A stretch of DNA of 64,000 nucleotides from Hymenobacter sedentarius. Lineage in GTDB: Bacteria; Bacteroidota; Bacteroidia; Cytophagales; Hymenobacteraceae. The translations under genes were made by a program, and so were the position numbers. The DNA is taken from positions 248,001 to 312,000 of the forward strand of contig NZ_CP013909.1 in the NCBI RefSeq assembly GCF_001507645.1, given 5' to 3'. Below, piece by piece: positions 53,837 to 63,190 of the stretch. The notes beneath the pieces were generated by a model, which saw nothing but the letters and a program-made list of their open reading frames with translations, was not told the origin of the DNA and searched no databases. Within the stretch, counting starts at the first letter, position 1. Every line of letters starts with the position of its first letter.

Positions 53837-53944
53837 GGTAGAGACGCATACTTGCGTCTCGGCGGCCGCGCTTCTTAGTGATTTCCCAGCCCAACTGTTC
53901 AGCGCAAGTCGTTCCACACCAAGACGCAAGCATGCGTCTCTACC
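53837..53944. repeat. Inverted repeat, family D
   Basis: GGTAGAGACGCATACTTGCG... (53837-53859) and a near-exact reverse complement (53922-53944) with a 62-nt spacer; each arm holds a smaller palindrome AGACGCA..TGCGTCT. It lies between mrdA and the SDR gene. Confidence 0.85.
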
Positions 53945-53954
53945 TCGTACCGCG

Positions 53955-55790
53955 TTAGTGCAGGTGCTTGGTGAAGTCGCCGTACATCACCCAGTTTTCC
54001 CAGGTTTTGCGGTGGGGTGCCACCTTGCCGCGCAGGTACTGCTCTATCATAAGGCCGGCGGCTGGGGCGGCGCTCACGCCGCCAAAGCCGCTGTTTTCGA
54101 TGAAGACGGCAATGGCAATTTTGGGAGCTTCCACGGGCGCAAAAGCCGCAAACGTGGCGTGGTCGAAGCCGTGCGGGTTTTGCACGGTGCCGGTTTTGCC
54201 GGCCACCGAAATGCCGAATTGAGCCAACGAAGCCAGGTTGCCGGTACCGCCCCTGCCGTCCACTACCATCTGCATGCCGGGGATGATGTACTTAAAAAAC
54301 GCGGTATCGACGGCCGTGTAGTGCCGCTCGCGGTACTGCGGCAAGGGGCCGCCGTTGCCAATGCCGCGCACGAAATGCGGCGTGACGTACCAGCCCCGAT
54401 TGGCGATGGTGGCCAGCACGTTGGCCATTTGCAGGCCCGTGATGCCGATTTCGCCCTGCCCGATGCTGAGCGAGTACACGGTTTTGAAGTTCCAGTGGTG
54501 GTAGCCGCGCAGCTTGTCGTAAAATTCGGGCGAGGGAATGAGCCCCCGCTTCTCCTGCGACATGTCCACGCCCAGCTTCTCGCCCAAGCCAAAGGACTTC
54601 ACCATTTTCTGCCATTGGCCCAGGCCCAGGCGGGCGTCTTCGAACCGGTTAGGCGACTGCCCGCGCACCACCGCGGCGCGCATTACCTGGTAGAAATACG
54701 GGTTGCAGCTGTTTTTGATGGCCAGGCTCACGTTGGCCGGATACTCGTGCTGGTGGGTGCAGTGCACCAGGCGCTGGTTGCATTCGAAGCCGGTTTCGGG
54801 CTTAACCACGCCCAGCTGCAGCGCCACCAGCTCGTTCACCAGCTTAAATACCGAGCCCGGCGGGTAGGTGGCCATCAGCGGGCGGTCGAAGAGCGGGCGG
54901 TCGGGGTTGTTGAGCAGGGCCATGTAGCGGTTGCCCGAGCCCTTGCCCGTCAGCTGCTTGGGGTCGTAGTGCGGCGCCGATACAAACGCCAGTATCTCGC
55001 CCGTCTTGGGGTCGATGGCCACGATGGAGCCCCGCCGGCCGGCGAGCAGCTTTTCGCCGTAGGCCTGCAGCTCGGCGTCGATACTCAGGTGCAAATCCTG
55101 CCCGGCCACCGAGAGCGTATCGAACTCGCCGCCGCGGAACTTGCCCTTCTCCACGCCGCGCACGTTCACCATCTTGTACTGCACGCCGCGCCGCCCCATC
55201 AGGGTTTGCTCGTAGTAAGACTCCAGGCCCGAAATGCCGATGTTCTCGCCGGCTTGGTACTTGGCGTACTTGGGCTTCTCCAGAAAGGCCGGCGTGATGG
55301 CGCCCACGTAGCCCAGGGCGTGCGCCAGGTTGGGCGTGCGGTAGGCCCGCGCCATGCGGTCTCGAATATGAAAGCCCGGAAAATCGCCCAGCCGGTCCAG
55401 AATGGCCGCCAAGTCGGGCGTGGTCAGGTTTTGAACTATCGGCGAAGGCTTGTTGCGCGAGTATTTTTTAGCCGCCCGCAAGCTGGTGCGCAAGCCTTCA
55501 ATCGGAATCTGCAGCAGCTCGCAGAAGCGGGCCGAATCGAGCTGCTTCACCTCGCGGGGCACCACCACGAGGTCGTACACCGCCGTGTTCTGCACCAGCA
55601 GGTGGTCTTTGCGGTCGTAAATAAGCCCCCGGTACGGCGTCTGAACGATGCGCTGCAGGGTGTTTTTGTCGGCGGCCAGCTTATAGGTGCCGTCCAGCAC
55701 CTGCATGAAAAACAGCCGCGTCAGGAAAATAAGGGCGACCACCAGAAAAATGCCTTGCACGACGTATTTCCGGCCTTCCAGGTATTGCAT
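53955..55790 (-). CDS. mrdA: Penicillin-binding protein 2 (peptidoglycan D,D-transpeptidase)
   Basis: 611 residues. An N-terminal membrane anchor ([18 protein letters not shown]), a dimerisation domain with [18 protein letters not shown], and the transpeptidase domain with SxxK as PPGSVFKLV (Ser313), SxN as NSCNPY (Ser361) and KTGT (532-535). It cross-links lateral-wall peptidoglycan in the elongasome with MreBCD. mreD lies 161 bp upstream in the same direction, with a half repeat in between. rodA, commonly next in this cluster, is absent here and an SDR gene takes the place. Confidence 0.95.
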   Translation of the reverse strand: MQYLEGRKYVVQGIFLVVALIFLTRLFFMQVLDGTYKLAADKNTLQRIVQTPYRGLIYDRKDHLLVQNTAVYDLVVVPREVKQLDSARFCELLQIPIEGLRTSLRAAKKYSRNKPSPIVQNLTTPDLAAILDRLGDFPGFHIRDRMARAYRTPNLAHALGYVGAITPAFLEKPKYAKYQAGENIGISGLESYYEQTLMGRRGVQYKMVNVRGVEKGKFRGGEFDTLSVAGQDLHLSIDAELQAYGEKLLAGRRGSIVAIDPKTGEILAFVSAPHYDPKQLTGKGSGNRYMALLNNPDRPLFDRPLMATYPPGSVFKLVNELVALQLGVVKPETGFECNQRLVHCTHQHEYPANVSLAIKNSCNPYFYQVMRAAVVRGQSPNRFEDARLGLGQWQKMVKSFGLGEKLGVDMSQEKRGLIPSPEFYDKLRGYHHWNFKTVYSLSIGQGEIGITGLQMANVLATIANRGWYVTPHFVRGIGNGGPLPQYRERHYTAVDTAFFKYIIPGMQMVVDGRGGTGNLASLAQFGISVAGKTGTVQNPHGFDHATFAAFAPVEAPKIAIAVFIENSGFGGVSAAPAAGLMIEQYLRGKVAPHRKTWENWVMYGDFTKHLH

Positions 55791-55820
55791 CGGTTTTCTA
55801 TACTATAAAAAAGGGGAAGG

Positions 55821-55848
55821 GCTGAGCGCAGCCGAAGCATTTCTACTA
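55821..55848. repeat. Half copy of family A repeat
   Basis: GCTGAGCGCAGCCGAAGCAT followed by TTCTACTA, a single arm without its mate, between mreD and mrdA. Confidence 0.75.
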
Positions 55849-55951
55849 CTCAACTATTACAATCCATGAAGGTACCAGCGCACACCAGAAGCGCCCGCGG
55901 CACCGACGCAAGCAAAATCCTGATGTTCCCGGATGGTGTTGGGCCAAACCG

Positions 55952-56479
55952 CTAGTTCCGGCCCCTTCGCACGGGGAAGAACAGCAGTTGCACAATCAAC
56001 AACGCAAGACTGGTAAAGAGTGCACTCCCCAGAATTTTTCCGAGCGTAAGGCCAATGTGGCGGAAACTGCCCAGCTCCAGCAGAAAAAACGCCGCGTGGT
56101 GCAGCAGCACCAGCAGGAGCAGGTACACGCTAAACCACTGCCAGCCCATCTGGTGCACGTTCACGGTGTCGGCGCTGTCGTAGCCGTCGCGCGGGGTGAG
56201 TAGGCGCAGCACCCAGGGCCGCAGGAAGCCCAGCAGCACCGCCGCCGCTGCGTGCAGCCCGCCCGTGTCGTAGAAAATGTCCATCGTCAGGCCCATGCCG
56301 AAGGACAGCAGCAGCTGCACCACAATGGGCGTGGCGATGGGCAGAAACAACAGGAAGCCCAGGTAAAAAAAGCACCAGCCCAGGTCGAACAGCACCAGCC
56401 GGCTGATGAGCAGCACGTGTACCCCCGCGTAAAGAAAAAAGCGTAGCGTCTGAATCAGGAGAAACCGCAGTCCACTCAT
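55952..56479 (-). CDS. mreD: Rod shape-determining protein MreD
   Basis: 175 residues with five to six membrane segments (LLISRLVLFDLGWCFFYLGF, TPIVVQLLLSFGMGLTMDIF). The DIFYDTGGLHAAAAVLLGFL stretch and the cluster position identify MreD. It links MreC and MreB to the membrane elongasome. The start overlaps the mreC stop by 4 bp (ATGA). Confidence 0.92.
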   Translation of the reverse strand: MSGLRFLLIQTLRFFLYAGVHVLLISRLVLFDLGWCFFYLGFLLFLPIATPIVVQLLLSFGMGLTMDIFYDTGGLHAAAAVLLGFLRPWVLRLLTPRDGYDSADTVNVHQMGWQWFSVYLLLLVLLHHAAFFLLELGSFRHIGLTLGKILGSALFTSLALLIVQLLFFPVRRGRN

Positions 56480-57414
56480 GGGCGGGGGGCTCCTTCCACT
56501 TTCAGCCCCGCGTGAGCTTCCACGGTGTCGCGCTCGGCCTTGGGCCGGGGCGTTACCACGTACACATGCGTCAGGTTGCCGAAGTTGACGCCCAGCCGCA
56601 CCCGTATCGTCCAGAAATTCTTATCGGGTTCTTTAACGAAGGAATCGATGGTGCCAATGAAGATGCCTTCGGGAAATACCGCGTTGTAGCCCGACGTCAC
56701 CACCGTGTCGCCCTTCACCAGTCGGGTTTCGCGCAGCACGTTGTCGAGGGTGGCGTGGGTGGGGTCGTCGCCCTCCCAGCGAATGGTGCCAAACGTGCCG
56801 TCGCGCTTAATCTTGGAGGCAATGCTGGTTTTGGAGTTGAGCAGGCTCGTTACGGTGGCGTAGTGCTCGCTCACCACCTTCACGCGGCCCACCACCCCGT
56901 TGGCCGCTATCACGCCTAGGCCGGGGCGCACGCCGTTGGCGCTGCCCACGTTCAACGTGAGGAAGTTGTCCACATTCCGGAGCATATTGTTGATAACCCG
57001 GGCCGGAATGAGTGGATAACTCGGGTCCCGGGCCGCCAGCCGCTGCAACCCGAGCAAAATCGTATCGGGCTTGGCCGCCGGCCGCTGGTAGCGAATGCGC
57101 TTCAGCGAGTCGGTGCGGGCCGGCGGCACGGCCACCGAATCGGCTTCGCGGCCAACGGTATCGGGCAGGTAGAGCTGCTGGCGCAGGGCGGCATTTTCGG
57201 TCGCCAGCTGCTTGTTCATCTCGGCCAAATGGAAGTAATCGGCTACCTGCGTGCGCTTGGCCAGCACCTGGCCCGCGTAAGAATTAGCCGAATTAAAAAA
57301 TGCCGCCCGTTGGTACGAGTTATTGGTGACAAATAAATACAGGCTAATTATTTCCAACAAGCCAAATACCAACACCCCGCGAAAGCGATATAGGAATAGA
57401 AATAAATTCCGCAC
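56476..57414 (-). CDS. mreC: Rod shape-determining protein MreC
   Basis: 312 residues. One N-terminal membrane segment (GVLVFGLLEIISLYLFV), a coiled-coil (FHLAEMNKQLATENAALRQQ), and the periplasmic beta domains with ARVINNMLRNVDNFLTLNVG, GVIAANGVVGRVKVVSEHYA, LLNSKTSIASKIKRDG and VTSGYNAVFPEGIFIGTID. It scaffolds PBP2 in the periplasm. It is separated from mreB by 143 bp containing a family A repeat. Confidence 0.95.
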   Translation of the reverse strand: MRNLFLFLYRFRGVLVFGLLEIISLYLFVTNNSYQRAAFFNSANSYAGQVLAKRTQVADYFHLAEMNKQLATENAALRQQLYLPDTVGREADSVAVPPARTDSLKRIRYQRPAAKPDTILLGLQRLAARDPSYPLIPARVINNMLRNVDNFLTLNVGSANGVRPGLGVIAANGVVGRVKVVSEHYATVTSLLNSKTSIASKIKRDGTFGTIRWEGDDPTHATLDNVLRETRLVKGDTVVTSGYNAVFPEGIFIGTIDSFVKEPDKNFWTIRVRLGVNFGNLTHVYVVTPRPKAERDTVEAHAGLKVEGAPRP

Positions 57415-57447
57415 GGGGTATTTTAATTGATTACAGTAATTAAGAAC

Positions 57448-57535
57448 GTCATGCTGAGCGCAGCCGAAGCATCTCGCGTGCAGCAGTAATTAATTACTCT
57501 CGCGGTAGAGATGCTTCGGCTGCGCTCAGCATGAC
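57448..57535. repeat. Dispersed inverted repeat, family A, inside the mre cluster
   Basis: GTCATGCTGAGCGCAGCCGA... (57448-57475) and its exact 28-bp reverse complement (57508-57535), spacer about 32 nt, between mreB and mreC. Confidence 0.95.
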
Positions 57536-57557
57536 GAACGGGTGCTTTAGCCCAAAA

Positions 57558-58583
57558 TTACGTCAGCAGCACGCCTTTAAAGGCCTGAATGTCTTTGATG
57601 GCCTTGCCGGTGCCGCGCACCACGGCGCGCAGCGGGTCTTCGGCAATGTGAATGGGCAGCTTGGTTTTGGCCGCCAGGCGCTTGTCGAGGCCGCGCAACA
57701 GGGCGCCGCCGCCGGTGAGGTGAATGCCGTTCTCGTAAATATCGGCCGACAACTCGGGCGGCGATATTTCCAGGGCTTTCAATACGGCTTCTTCAATTTT
57801 TGCCACCGATTTATCGAGGGCAATGGCAATTTCCGAGAAGGTCACTTTAATTACTTTCGGAATGCCGGTCATCAAGTCGCGGCCGCGCACTTCATGGTCG
57901 GGCGGCGGCACGTCGAGTTCGGTAAGGGCGGCGCCCACTTCAATTTTGATGCGCTCGGCCGAGCGCTCGCCGATGAGCAGGTTGTGCTGCCGGCGCATGT
58001 AGTCGAGAATGTCCTGGTTGAAGACGTCGCCGGCCGTTTTGATGGATTGGTCGCACACAATGCCCGACAAGGCAATCACCGCAATTTCGGTGGTGCCACC
58101 TCCGATGTCGATAATCATCGAGCCCACGGGCTGCTCCACGTCGATGCCGATGCCGATGGCGGCGGCCATGGGCTCCTGAATCATCCACACTTCCTTGGCA
58201 CCAGCGTGCTCGGCCGAGTCACGCACGGCGCGCTTTTCTACTTCGGTAATGCCCGACGGGATGCAGATGACCATGCGGTGCGAGGGCTGAAACAGCCGGG
58301 TCCGCGTGTCAATCATCTTAATCATGCCCTTAATCATTTCCTCAGCGGCGTGGAAATCGGCAATAACCCCGTCTTTCAGCGGCCGGATGGTCCGGATGTT
58401 GTCATGGGTTTTTTCGTGCATCTGCTGCGCCTGGCGGCCCACCGCGATGACTTTATTCGTGGTTCGGTCTTTTGCAATGATGCTCGGCTCATCCACCACG
58501 ATTTTATCGTTGTGAATGATAAGCGTATTAGCGGTACCCAGGTCTATGGCTATATCGCTGGTAAGGAAATTAAAGAAACCCAT
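57558..58583 (-). CDS. mreB: Rod shape-determining protein MreB
   Basis: 341 residues from the ATG at 58583 (MGFFNFLTSDIAIDLGTANT). The actin-fold nucleotide motifs are present: DIAIDLGTANTLI (phosphate 1), MIIDIGGGTTEIAVI (phosphate 2) and IHLTGGGALLRGLD (adenosine). MreB forms membrane-bound filaments that guide wall elongation. A TACCTTTG element at 58638-58645 gives it its own promoter, and a terminator separates it from purH. Confidence 0.97.
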   Translation of the reverse strand: MGFFNFLTSDIAIDLGTANTLIIHNDKIVVDEPSIIAKDRTTNKVIAVGRQAQQMHEKTHDNIRTIRPLKDGVIADFHAAEEMIKGMIKMIDTRTRLFQPSHRMVICIPSGITEVEKRAVRDSAEHAGAKEVWMIQEPMAAAIGIGIDVEQPVGSMIIDIGGGTTEIAVIALSGIVCDQSIKTAGDVFNQDILDYMRRQHNLLIGERSAERIKIEVGAALTELDVPPPDHEVRGRDLMTGIPKVIKVTFSEIAIALDKSVAKIEEAVLKALEISPPELSADIYENGIHLTGGGALLRGLDKRLAAKTKLPIHIAEDPLRAVVRGTGKAIKDIQAFKGVLLT

Positions 58584-58637
58584 TGAGTTAGCTGCAATAA
58601 GGCGAAGCCCCGGCAGGAGCCTGGGCAAAATAATGGG

Positions 58638-58645
58638 CAAAGGTA
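58638..58645 (-). promoter_or_regulatory. -7 element of mreB
   Basis: TACCTTTG on the minus strand, 54 nt before the mreB ATG, identical to the octamers before nuoK and purH. Confidence 0.5.
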
Positions 58646-58773
58646 CGGAAGGTTTTGGCTGAGGTTCAGCATAACTTCCGGGCGGTTTGAGCGGCCCAAG
58701 CCCAACTATTATCGTCCCAGCCACGGTGCCTTCCGTGCTTTAGGCCCCAAGAACGCGCTGGAGCACGCCGCAC

Positions 58774-58813
58774 AAAAAAGCCCCGCCGGCTTGGTAGCTG
58801 GCGGGGCTTTTTT
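58774..58813. terminator. Terminator after purH
   Basis: Perfect 14-bp stem AAAAAAGCCCCGCC / GGCGGGGCTTTTTT with a 12-nt loop, about 60 bp past the minus-strand purH stop. Confidence 0.9.
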
Positions 58814-58874
58814 ATTTCTAATAAGTGGAGCTAAAAAGGGGAAATGCTGTCCCCTCCCGCCCCTCAAAATTGGG

Positions 58875-60410
58875 CTAGTGCTTGAAGTGGCGCACGCCGG
58901 TGAGCACCATGGCCATGCCCAATTCGTCGCAGGCGCGGATGCTGTCGGCGTCTTTGATGGAGCCGCCGGGCTGCACCACGGCGCGAATGCCGGCCGCCCC
59001 GGCAATTTCCACGCAGTCGGGAAACGGGAAGAACGCATCCGACGCCATCACGGCACCGTGCAGGTCGAACCCAAAGCTGAGGGCCTTCTCAATGGCCTGG
59101 CGCAGGGCGTCGACGCGGGAGGTTTGGCCCACGCCGGACGCCAGCAGCTGGCCCGCCCGCGCCAGCACGATGGTATTGCTCTTGGTGTGCTTGCAGATTT
59201 TACCGGCAAACTCCAGCGCCGCCGTCTCCTCTTCGGTAGGCGCCGACTGCGTAACGACGCGGAAGTCGGCCGCGGTTTCGGTCTGGCGGTCGGCATCCTG
59301 CTCGATGAAGCCGTTGAGCAGGGTCTTAACCTGTTTGGCGGGGAACTGCACGGGCTTTTGCCGCAGCAGAATCCGGTTTTTCTTGCTTTGCAGCACGGGT
59401 AGGGCATCGGCCGCGAAGCTTGGGGCAATCAGCACCTCGAAGAACAGCTGGTTGAGTTCGGCGGCCGTGGCCGCGTCCACTTCCTTATTGACAATGATGA
59501 CCCCGCCGAAGGCCGACACCGGGTCGCAGCTCAGGGCGTGCAGGTAGGCGTCGTGCAGCGTGGCGGCTTGGGCCACGCCGCATGCGTTGGTGTGCTTGAG
59601 GATGGCGCAGGCGGGCTGGCCGTCGGCAAACTCGGCCATCAGGGCCACGGCGGCGTCTACATCCACCAGGTTGTTGTAGCTGAGCTGTTTGCCGTGGAGC
59701 TGGTCAAACAGGGCCGAGAGGTCGCCGTAGAACGTGCCGGCTTGGTGAGGGTTTTCGCCGTAGCGCAGGGGCGTGGCGGGCTGGGCGCTGATGCGCAACA
59801 CGGTGCCGGCCACGGCCGTATTCTGGCTCAGGTAGCCGAAAATCTCGGTATCGTAGTGCGAGGTGGTGGCGAAGGCGGCGGCGGCGTACTGGCGGCGGTC
59901 TTCGAGGTCGGTGGCGCCGTTTTTGGCCGTGAGCAGCTCGGTTACGGCCGCGTATTGGTCGCGGCTGCTCACCACCAGCACGTCGCGGTAGTTTTTGGCG
60001 GCGGCACGCAGCAGAGAGATGCCGCCGATGTCAATTTTCTCGATGACGTCGGCTTCGTCGGCGCCGCTGGCCACGGTTTCTTCGAACGGGTACAAATCCA
60101 CTACTACCAGGTCGATGGGTGGAATGCCGTGCTGCTCAGCCTGGGCTAGGTCGCCGGCCTCGTGGCGACGGTGCAGAATGCCGCCGAACACCTTCGGGTG
60201 CAGCGTTTTGACGCGGCCGCCAAACACCTCGGGGAAGCCGGTCAGGTCTTCTACGGCCGTTACATCCGCGCCCTCGTCTTCCAGGAATTTCTGGGTGCCG
60301 CCAGTGGAGTACAGCGTCACGCCGTGCTGCCGCAGCACTTGCACCAAGGGCGCCAGCCGGTCTTTGTGGTACACGGAAAGCAGCGCGGCGCGAATGGGAC
60401 GGGATGACAT
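58875..60410 (-). CDS. purH: Bifunctional AICAR formyltransferase / IMP cyclohydrolase
   Basis: 511 residues catalysing the last two steps of purine synthesis. The N-terminal cyclohydrolase (MGS-like) domain has LYSTGGTQKFLEDEGADV, GFPEVFGGRVKTLHPKVFGG and SLLRAAAKNYRDVLVV. The C-terminal transformylase has QLSYNNLVDVDAAVALMAEF, CAILKHTNACGVA with the catalytic Lys-His, and ASDAFFPFPDCVEIAGAAGI. The gene ends RHFKH, the usual C-terminus. It is monocistronic, next to mreB as in many Bacteroidota. Confidence 0.97.
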   Translation of the reverse strand: MSSRPIRAALLSVYHKDRLAPLVQVLRQHGVTLYSTGGTQKFLEDEGADVTAVEDLTGFPEVFGGRVKTLHPKVFGGILHRRHEAGDLAQAEQHGIPPIDLVVVDLYPFEETVASGADEADVIEKIDIGGISLLRAAAKNYRDVLVVSSRDQYAAVTELLTAKNGATDLEDRRQYAAAAFATTSHYDTEIFGYLSQNTAVAGTVLRISAQPATPLRYGENPHQAGTFYGDLSALFDQLHGKQLSYNNLVDVDAAVALMAEFADGQPACAILKHTNACGVAQAATLHDAYLHALSCDPVSAFGGVIIVNKEVDAATAAELNQLFFEVLIAPSFAADALPVLQSKKNRILLRQKPVQFPAKQVKTLLNGFIEQDADRQTETAADFRVVTQSAPTEEETAALEFAGKICKHTKSNTIVLARAGQLLASGVGQTSRVDALRQAIEKALSFGFDLHGAVMASDAFFPFPDCVEIAGAAGIRAVVQPGGSIKDADSIRACDELGMAMVLTGVRHFKH

Positions 60411-60445
60411 AAATCGGGCGAATAAGCAGGGCGGAATTGCCGCCG

Positions 60446-60453
60446 CAAAGGTA
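60446..60453 (-). promoter_or_regulatory. -7 element of purH
   Basis: TACCTTTG on the minus strand, 36 nt before the purH ATG. Confidence 0.5.
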
Positions 60454-60590
60454 CACCGTCCGCCCGGCAGGCACCTAGCCCGGGCATTACCGATTTATTA
60501 CCCCGGCCCGCCGCTTGTTTCATCATAACCCAAACATTAAGTCGCCTTTCAAATTATAGCTTAGGTTTTTCCCTTTTGCTTCCCACGCAG

Positions 60591-61790
60591 ATGCCTGCCC
60601 CGCTTTCACTTTATTCTGGTGTCGCCCCGGCGCTGAGGCCGGCCGCGCCCGAGCGGGCGACCCGCACCGCGGCGCCGCGCCGGGCTAGCCCGGCGCAGGC
60701 AGAAGTCGCAGCAGCCCAACTGGCCCCTCGCCTGTTTGCCCAAGCCGCCAAAACGGATGTGGTGGGCGCGTTTCCTACCCAGGAATTTGACTGGCTGCAA
60801 GCGGCTGGGCTGCTCACCGCGGCGCTGCCGCCCGCGCTGGGCGGTGCGGGCCTGCACCAGCCGGCTGCCACGGGGCCGCTGCTGCAGGTACTACAGCACA
60901 TCGGGCGGGGCAACCTGGCGGTGGGCCGCCTCTACGAAGGGCACGTAAACGCGCTGCAGCTCATTCAGCAGCTGGGCAGTGCCGCGCAGGTGAGCCGCTA
61001 CGCCGCCGATGCCCGCGCGGGCCGGCTATTCGGCGTCTGGAATACCGAGGACCCGGCCGAGGGCGTGCGCCTGGAGCCTCTGGCCAATGGCCGCTACCGC
61101 CTGCACGGCGCCAAAACCTTCGCCTCCGGCGCCGGCCACCTGGCGCGTCCGCTCATCAGCGGGGCCTTGCCCCAGGGGCAGGGCTGGCAGCTGTTTGTGC
61201 TTCCGGCCGACACCCAGCCACCGGTGCTGGACCGCTCCTTCTGGCGGCCGCTGGGCATGCGCGCCACCGCCAGCTTCCGCGCCGATTTGACCGGGCTGGA
61301 GCTGGGACCCGACGACCTCATTGGCGAGCCCAACGCGTATTACCGGCAGCCGGCCTTCAGCGGCGGGGCCATTCGGTTTGCGGCCGTGCAGCTGGGCGGG
61401 GCCGAGGCAGTGTTTGAGGAAACCCGCGCCTTCCTGCGCGGCCTGGGCCGCACCAACGACCCCTATCAGCGCCAGCGCCTGGGCCAAATGGCCATTGGGC
61501 TGGAAAGCGGCCGGCAGTGGCTGCGCGCCGCGGCCGAGCACGCTGCCCGCCCAGGCGCCGCCACGCCCGAAGCCGCCGACGCCACGGTGGCCTACGCCAA
61601 CATGACGCGCACCGCCATTGAAGCCATTTGCCTCGACATGCTGCAGCTGGCTGAGCGCAGTGTGGGAGCCCGGGGCCTGCTGGAGCCCCTGCCTTTCGAG
61701 CGGCTGCACCGCGACCTCACCCACTACCTGCGCCAGCCTGCCCCCGATGGCTCGTTGGCTGATGTGGGCCGGTTTGTGCTGGAAGCCTAA
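60591..61790 (+). CDS. Acyl-CoA dehydrogenase family protein
   Basis: 399 residues from the ATG at 60591. The fold shows the N-terminal helical domain (AQEFDWLQAAGLL-type start as TQEFDWLQAAGLLTAALPPA), a middle beta domain with LFGVWNTEDPAEGVRLEPL and GAKTFASGAGHLARPLISG, and a C-terminal helical bundle with GGAIRFAAVQLGGAEAVFEE and VGARGLLEPLPFERLHRDL. It is divergent from degradative acyl-CoA dehydrogenases, and I cannot identify the catalytic Glu. It heads a cluster with PIG-L, NodS-like and glycosyltransferase genes, so the substrate may be a glycan-linked or biosynthetic acyl group. Confidence 0.85.
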   Translation: MPAPLSLYSGVAPALRPAAPERATRTAAPRRASPAQAEVAAAQLAPRLFAQAAKTDVVGAFPTQEFDWLQAAGLLTAALPPALGGAGLHQPAATGPLLQVLQHIGRGNLAVGRLYEGHVNALQLIQQLGSAAQVSRYAADARAGRLFGVWNTEDPAEGVRLEPLANGRYRLHGAKTFASGAGHLARPLISGALPQGQGWQLFVLPADTQPPVLDRSFWRPLGMRATASFRADLTGLELGPDDLIGEPNAYYRQPAFSGGAIRFAAVQLGGAEAVFEETRAFLRGLGRTNDPYQRQRLGQMAIGLESGRQWLRAAAEHAARPGAATPEAADATVAYANMTRTAIEAICLDMLQLAERSVGARGLLEPLPFERLHRDLTHYLRQPAPDGSLADVGRFVLEA

Positions 61791-61820
61791 CAGCAACCAC
61801 CCGGGGCCATCTGGGGTAGA

Positions 61821-62597
61821 ATGAACTGGCAACTTCCCTTCATGGCTCCTTCTCCCTTGCTGCCTTTCTCTTCGTATCCGGTGCGGCCCGGCAGCTTCGC
61901 GGCTGAACTGGGCTCCACCGTGGTCGTTGCGCCGCACCCCGACGACGAAGCCCTGGGCTGCGGCGGGCTCCTGGCGTTGCTGCGTCAAGCCCAGCAACCG
62001 GTAGCGGCCGTGCTGGTCAGCGATGGCACCATGTCGCATCCGGCTTCGGAGCGGTTTTTGGCTCCGGCTCGCCGCGCGGTGCGCGAAGCGGAATTTCGGC
62101 AAGCCCTCGGCAGCCTGGGCATCATGACTGAGCCGCTTCTGCTGGGCCTGCCCGATAGCCTAGTGCCCGGTTCGGACGCTGAGCCGGGCTTTGCCGAAGC
62201 GGTAGCTCAACTCCGTGATTTTCTAACACGCCACCGGGCTGCTACCGTGCTGGTGCCCTGGCGGCGCGACCCCCACCCCGACCACCGCGCCACCAGCCAG
62301 CTGGTGCAAGCTGCCCTGGCGGCCCAGCCGGAGCCGCCCAGCTGCCTGGAATATATCGTGTGGGCCTGGGAACGCGCCGCGCCCGACGACCTGCCCACGC
62401 CCGAAGACGGCGTGCGCGGGTTTCGGCTGGATATTGGGCCGGTGGTGCCGCAGAAGCAGCGGGCCATTGCCGCCCACCGCTCGCAGGTGGCGCCCGGTAT
62501 TTTTACCGACGACCCCTCCGGCTTTCTGCTATCTCCCGAAATGCTGGCTCACTTTGCCGCGCCCTACGAAGTTTATTTTGAGGCCCTAGAATCATGA
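61821..62597 (+). CDS. PIG-L family deacetylase
   Basis: 258 residues. Zinc motif VVAPHPDDEALGCGGLLALL near residue 38, and the later PWRRDPHPDHRATSQLVQAA carrying the third zinc His. PIG-L/LmbE enzymes remove N-acetyl groups from GlcNAc-containing glycolipids or thiols. Fusions of this domain to a NodS-like methyltransferase are known in other bacteria; here they are separate genes overlapping by 4 bp (ATGA). A second ATG at 61842 is an alternative start. Confidence 0.93.
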   Translation: MNWQLPFMAPSPLLPFSSYPVRPGSFAAELGSTVVVAPHPDDEALGCGGLLALLRQAQQPVAAVLVSDGTMSHPASERFLAPARRAVREAEFRQALGSLGIMTEPLLLGLPDSLVPGSDAEPGFAEAVAQLRDFLTRHRAATVLVPWRRDPHPDHRATSQLVQAALAAQPEPPSCLEYIVWAWERAAPDDLPTPEDGVRGFRLDIGPVVPQKQRAIAAHRSQVAPGIFTDDPSGFLLSPEMLAHFAAPYEVYFEALES

Positions 62598-63190
62598 ATC
62601 AAAACCAGCCCAACTCGCTGCCGCCAGAGTATTTTGACCACGTGTACCGAGCCAACCGTGACCCGTGGAACTACGAGTCCAGCCCGTATGAGCGGGACAA
62701 GTACGCCGCCACGCTTGCGGCCCTGCCCCATCCCAACTACGCCGAGGCGCTGGAAATTGGCTGCTCGCTGGGAGTGCTCACGGCGCAGCTGGCCGCGCGC
62801 ACGGGCCACCTGCTGGCCGTGGATGTCAACGAGGCCGCCCTGGCCCAGGCGCGGCAGCGCTGTGCCGGCCTGCCCCACGTGGACCTCGAGCTCATGCAGG
62901 TACCCGACCAGTTTCCCGGCCAGCAGTTCGACCTGATACTGGTGTCCGAAGTTGGCTACTTCTGGTCGCCGGCCGATTTGGCCCGGGCGGCCGATAAGGT
63001 GGTGGCCGGACTGCGCCCCGCGGGCCAGCTGCTGCTCGTGCACTGGACGCCCGCCGTGCACGACTACCCACTGACCGGCGACGACGTGCACGAGTTTTTC
63101 CTGCAAAAAGCCACTGCAGACGGACCACTGCGCCACCTCACCGGGCAACGGCACGAGAACTATCGGCTAGACCTGCTGGAAAAGCGCTAG
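62594..63190 (+). CDS. NodS-like class I SAM-dependent methyltransferase
   Basis: 198 residues. NodS hallmarks are ANRDPWNYESSPYERDKYAA before the SAM site, EALEIGCSLGVLTAQLA (motif I), LLAVDVNEAALAQARQRC (motif II), and FDLILVSEVGYFWSPADL. In rhizobia NodS N-methylates the de-N-acetylated glucosamine of Nod factors; here its partner is the upstream PIG-L deacetylase. The 3' end overlaps the convergent glycosyltransferase gene by 53 bp. Confidence 0.92.
   Translation: MNQNQPNSLPPEYFDHVYRANRDPWNYESSPYERDKYAATLAALPHPNYAEALEIGCSLGVLTAQLAARTGHLLAVDVNEAALAQARQRCAGLPHVDLELMQVPDQFPGQQFDLILVSEVGYFWSPADLARAADKVVAGLRPAGQLLLVHWTPAVHDYPLTGDDVHEFFLQKATADGPLRHLTGQRHENYRLDLLEKR

Noticed and set aside
53835..55808. 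657-codon open frame antisense to mrdA
   Set aside because: Shadow frame; mrdA has all transpeptidase motifs on the other strand.
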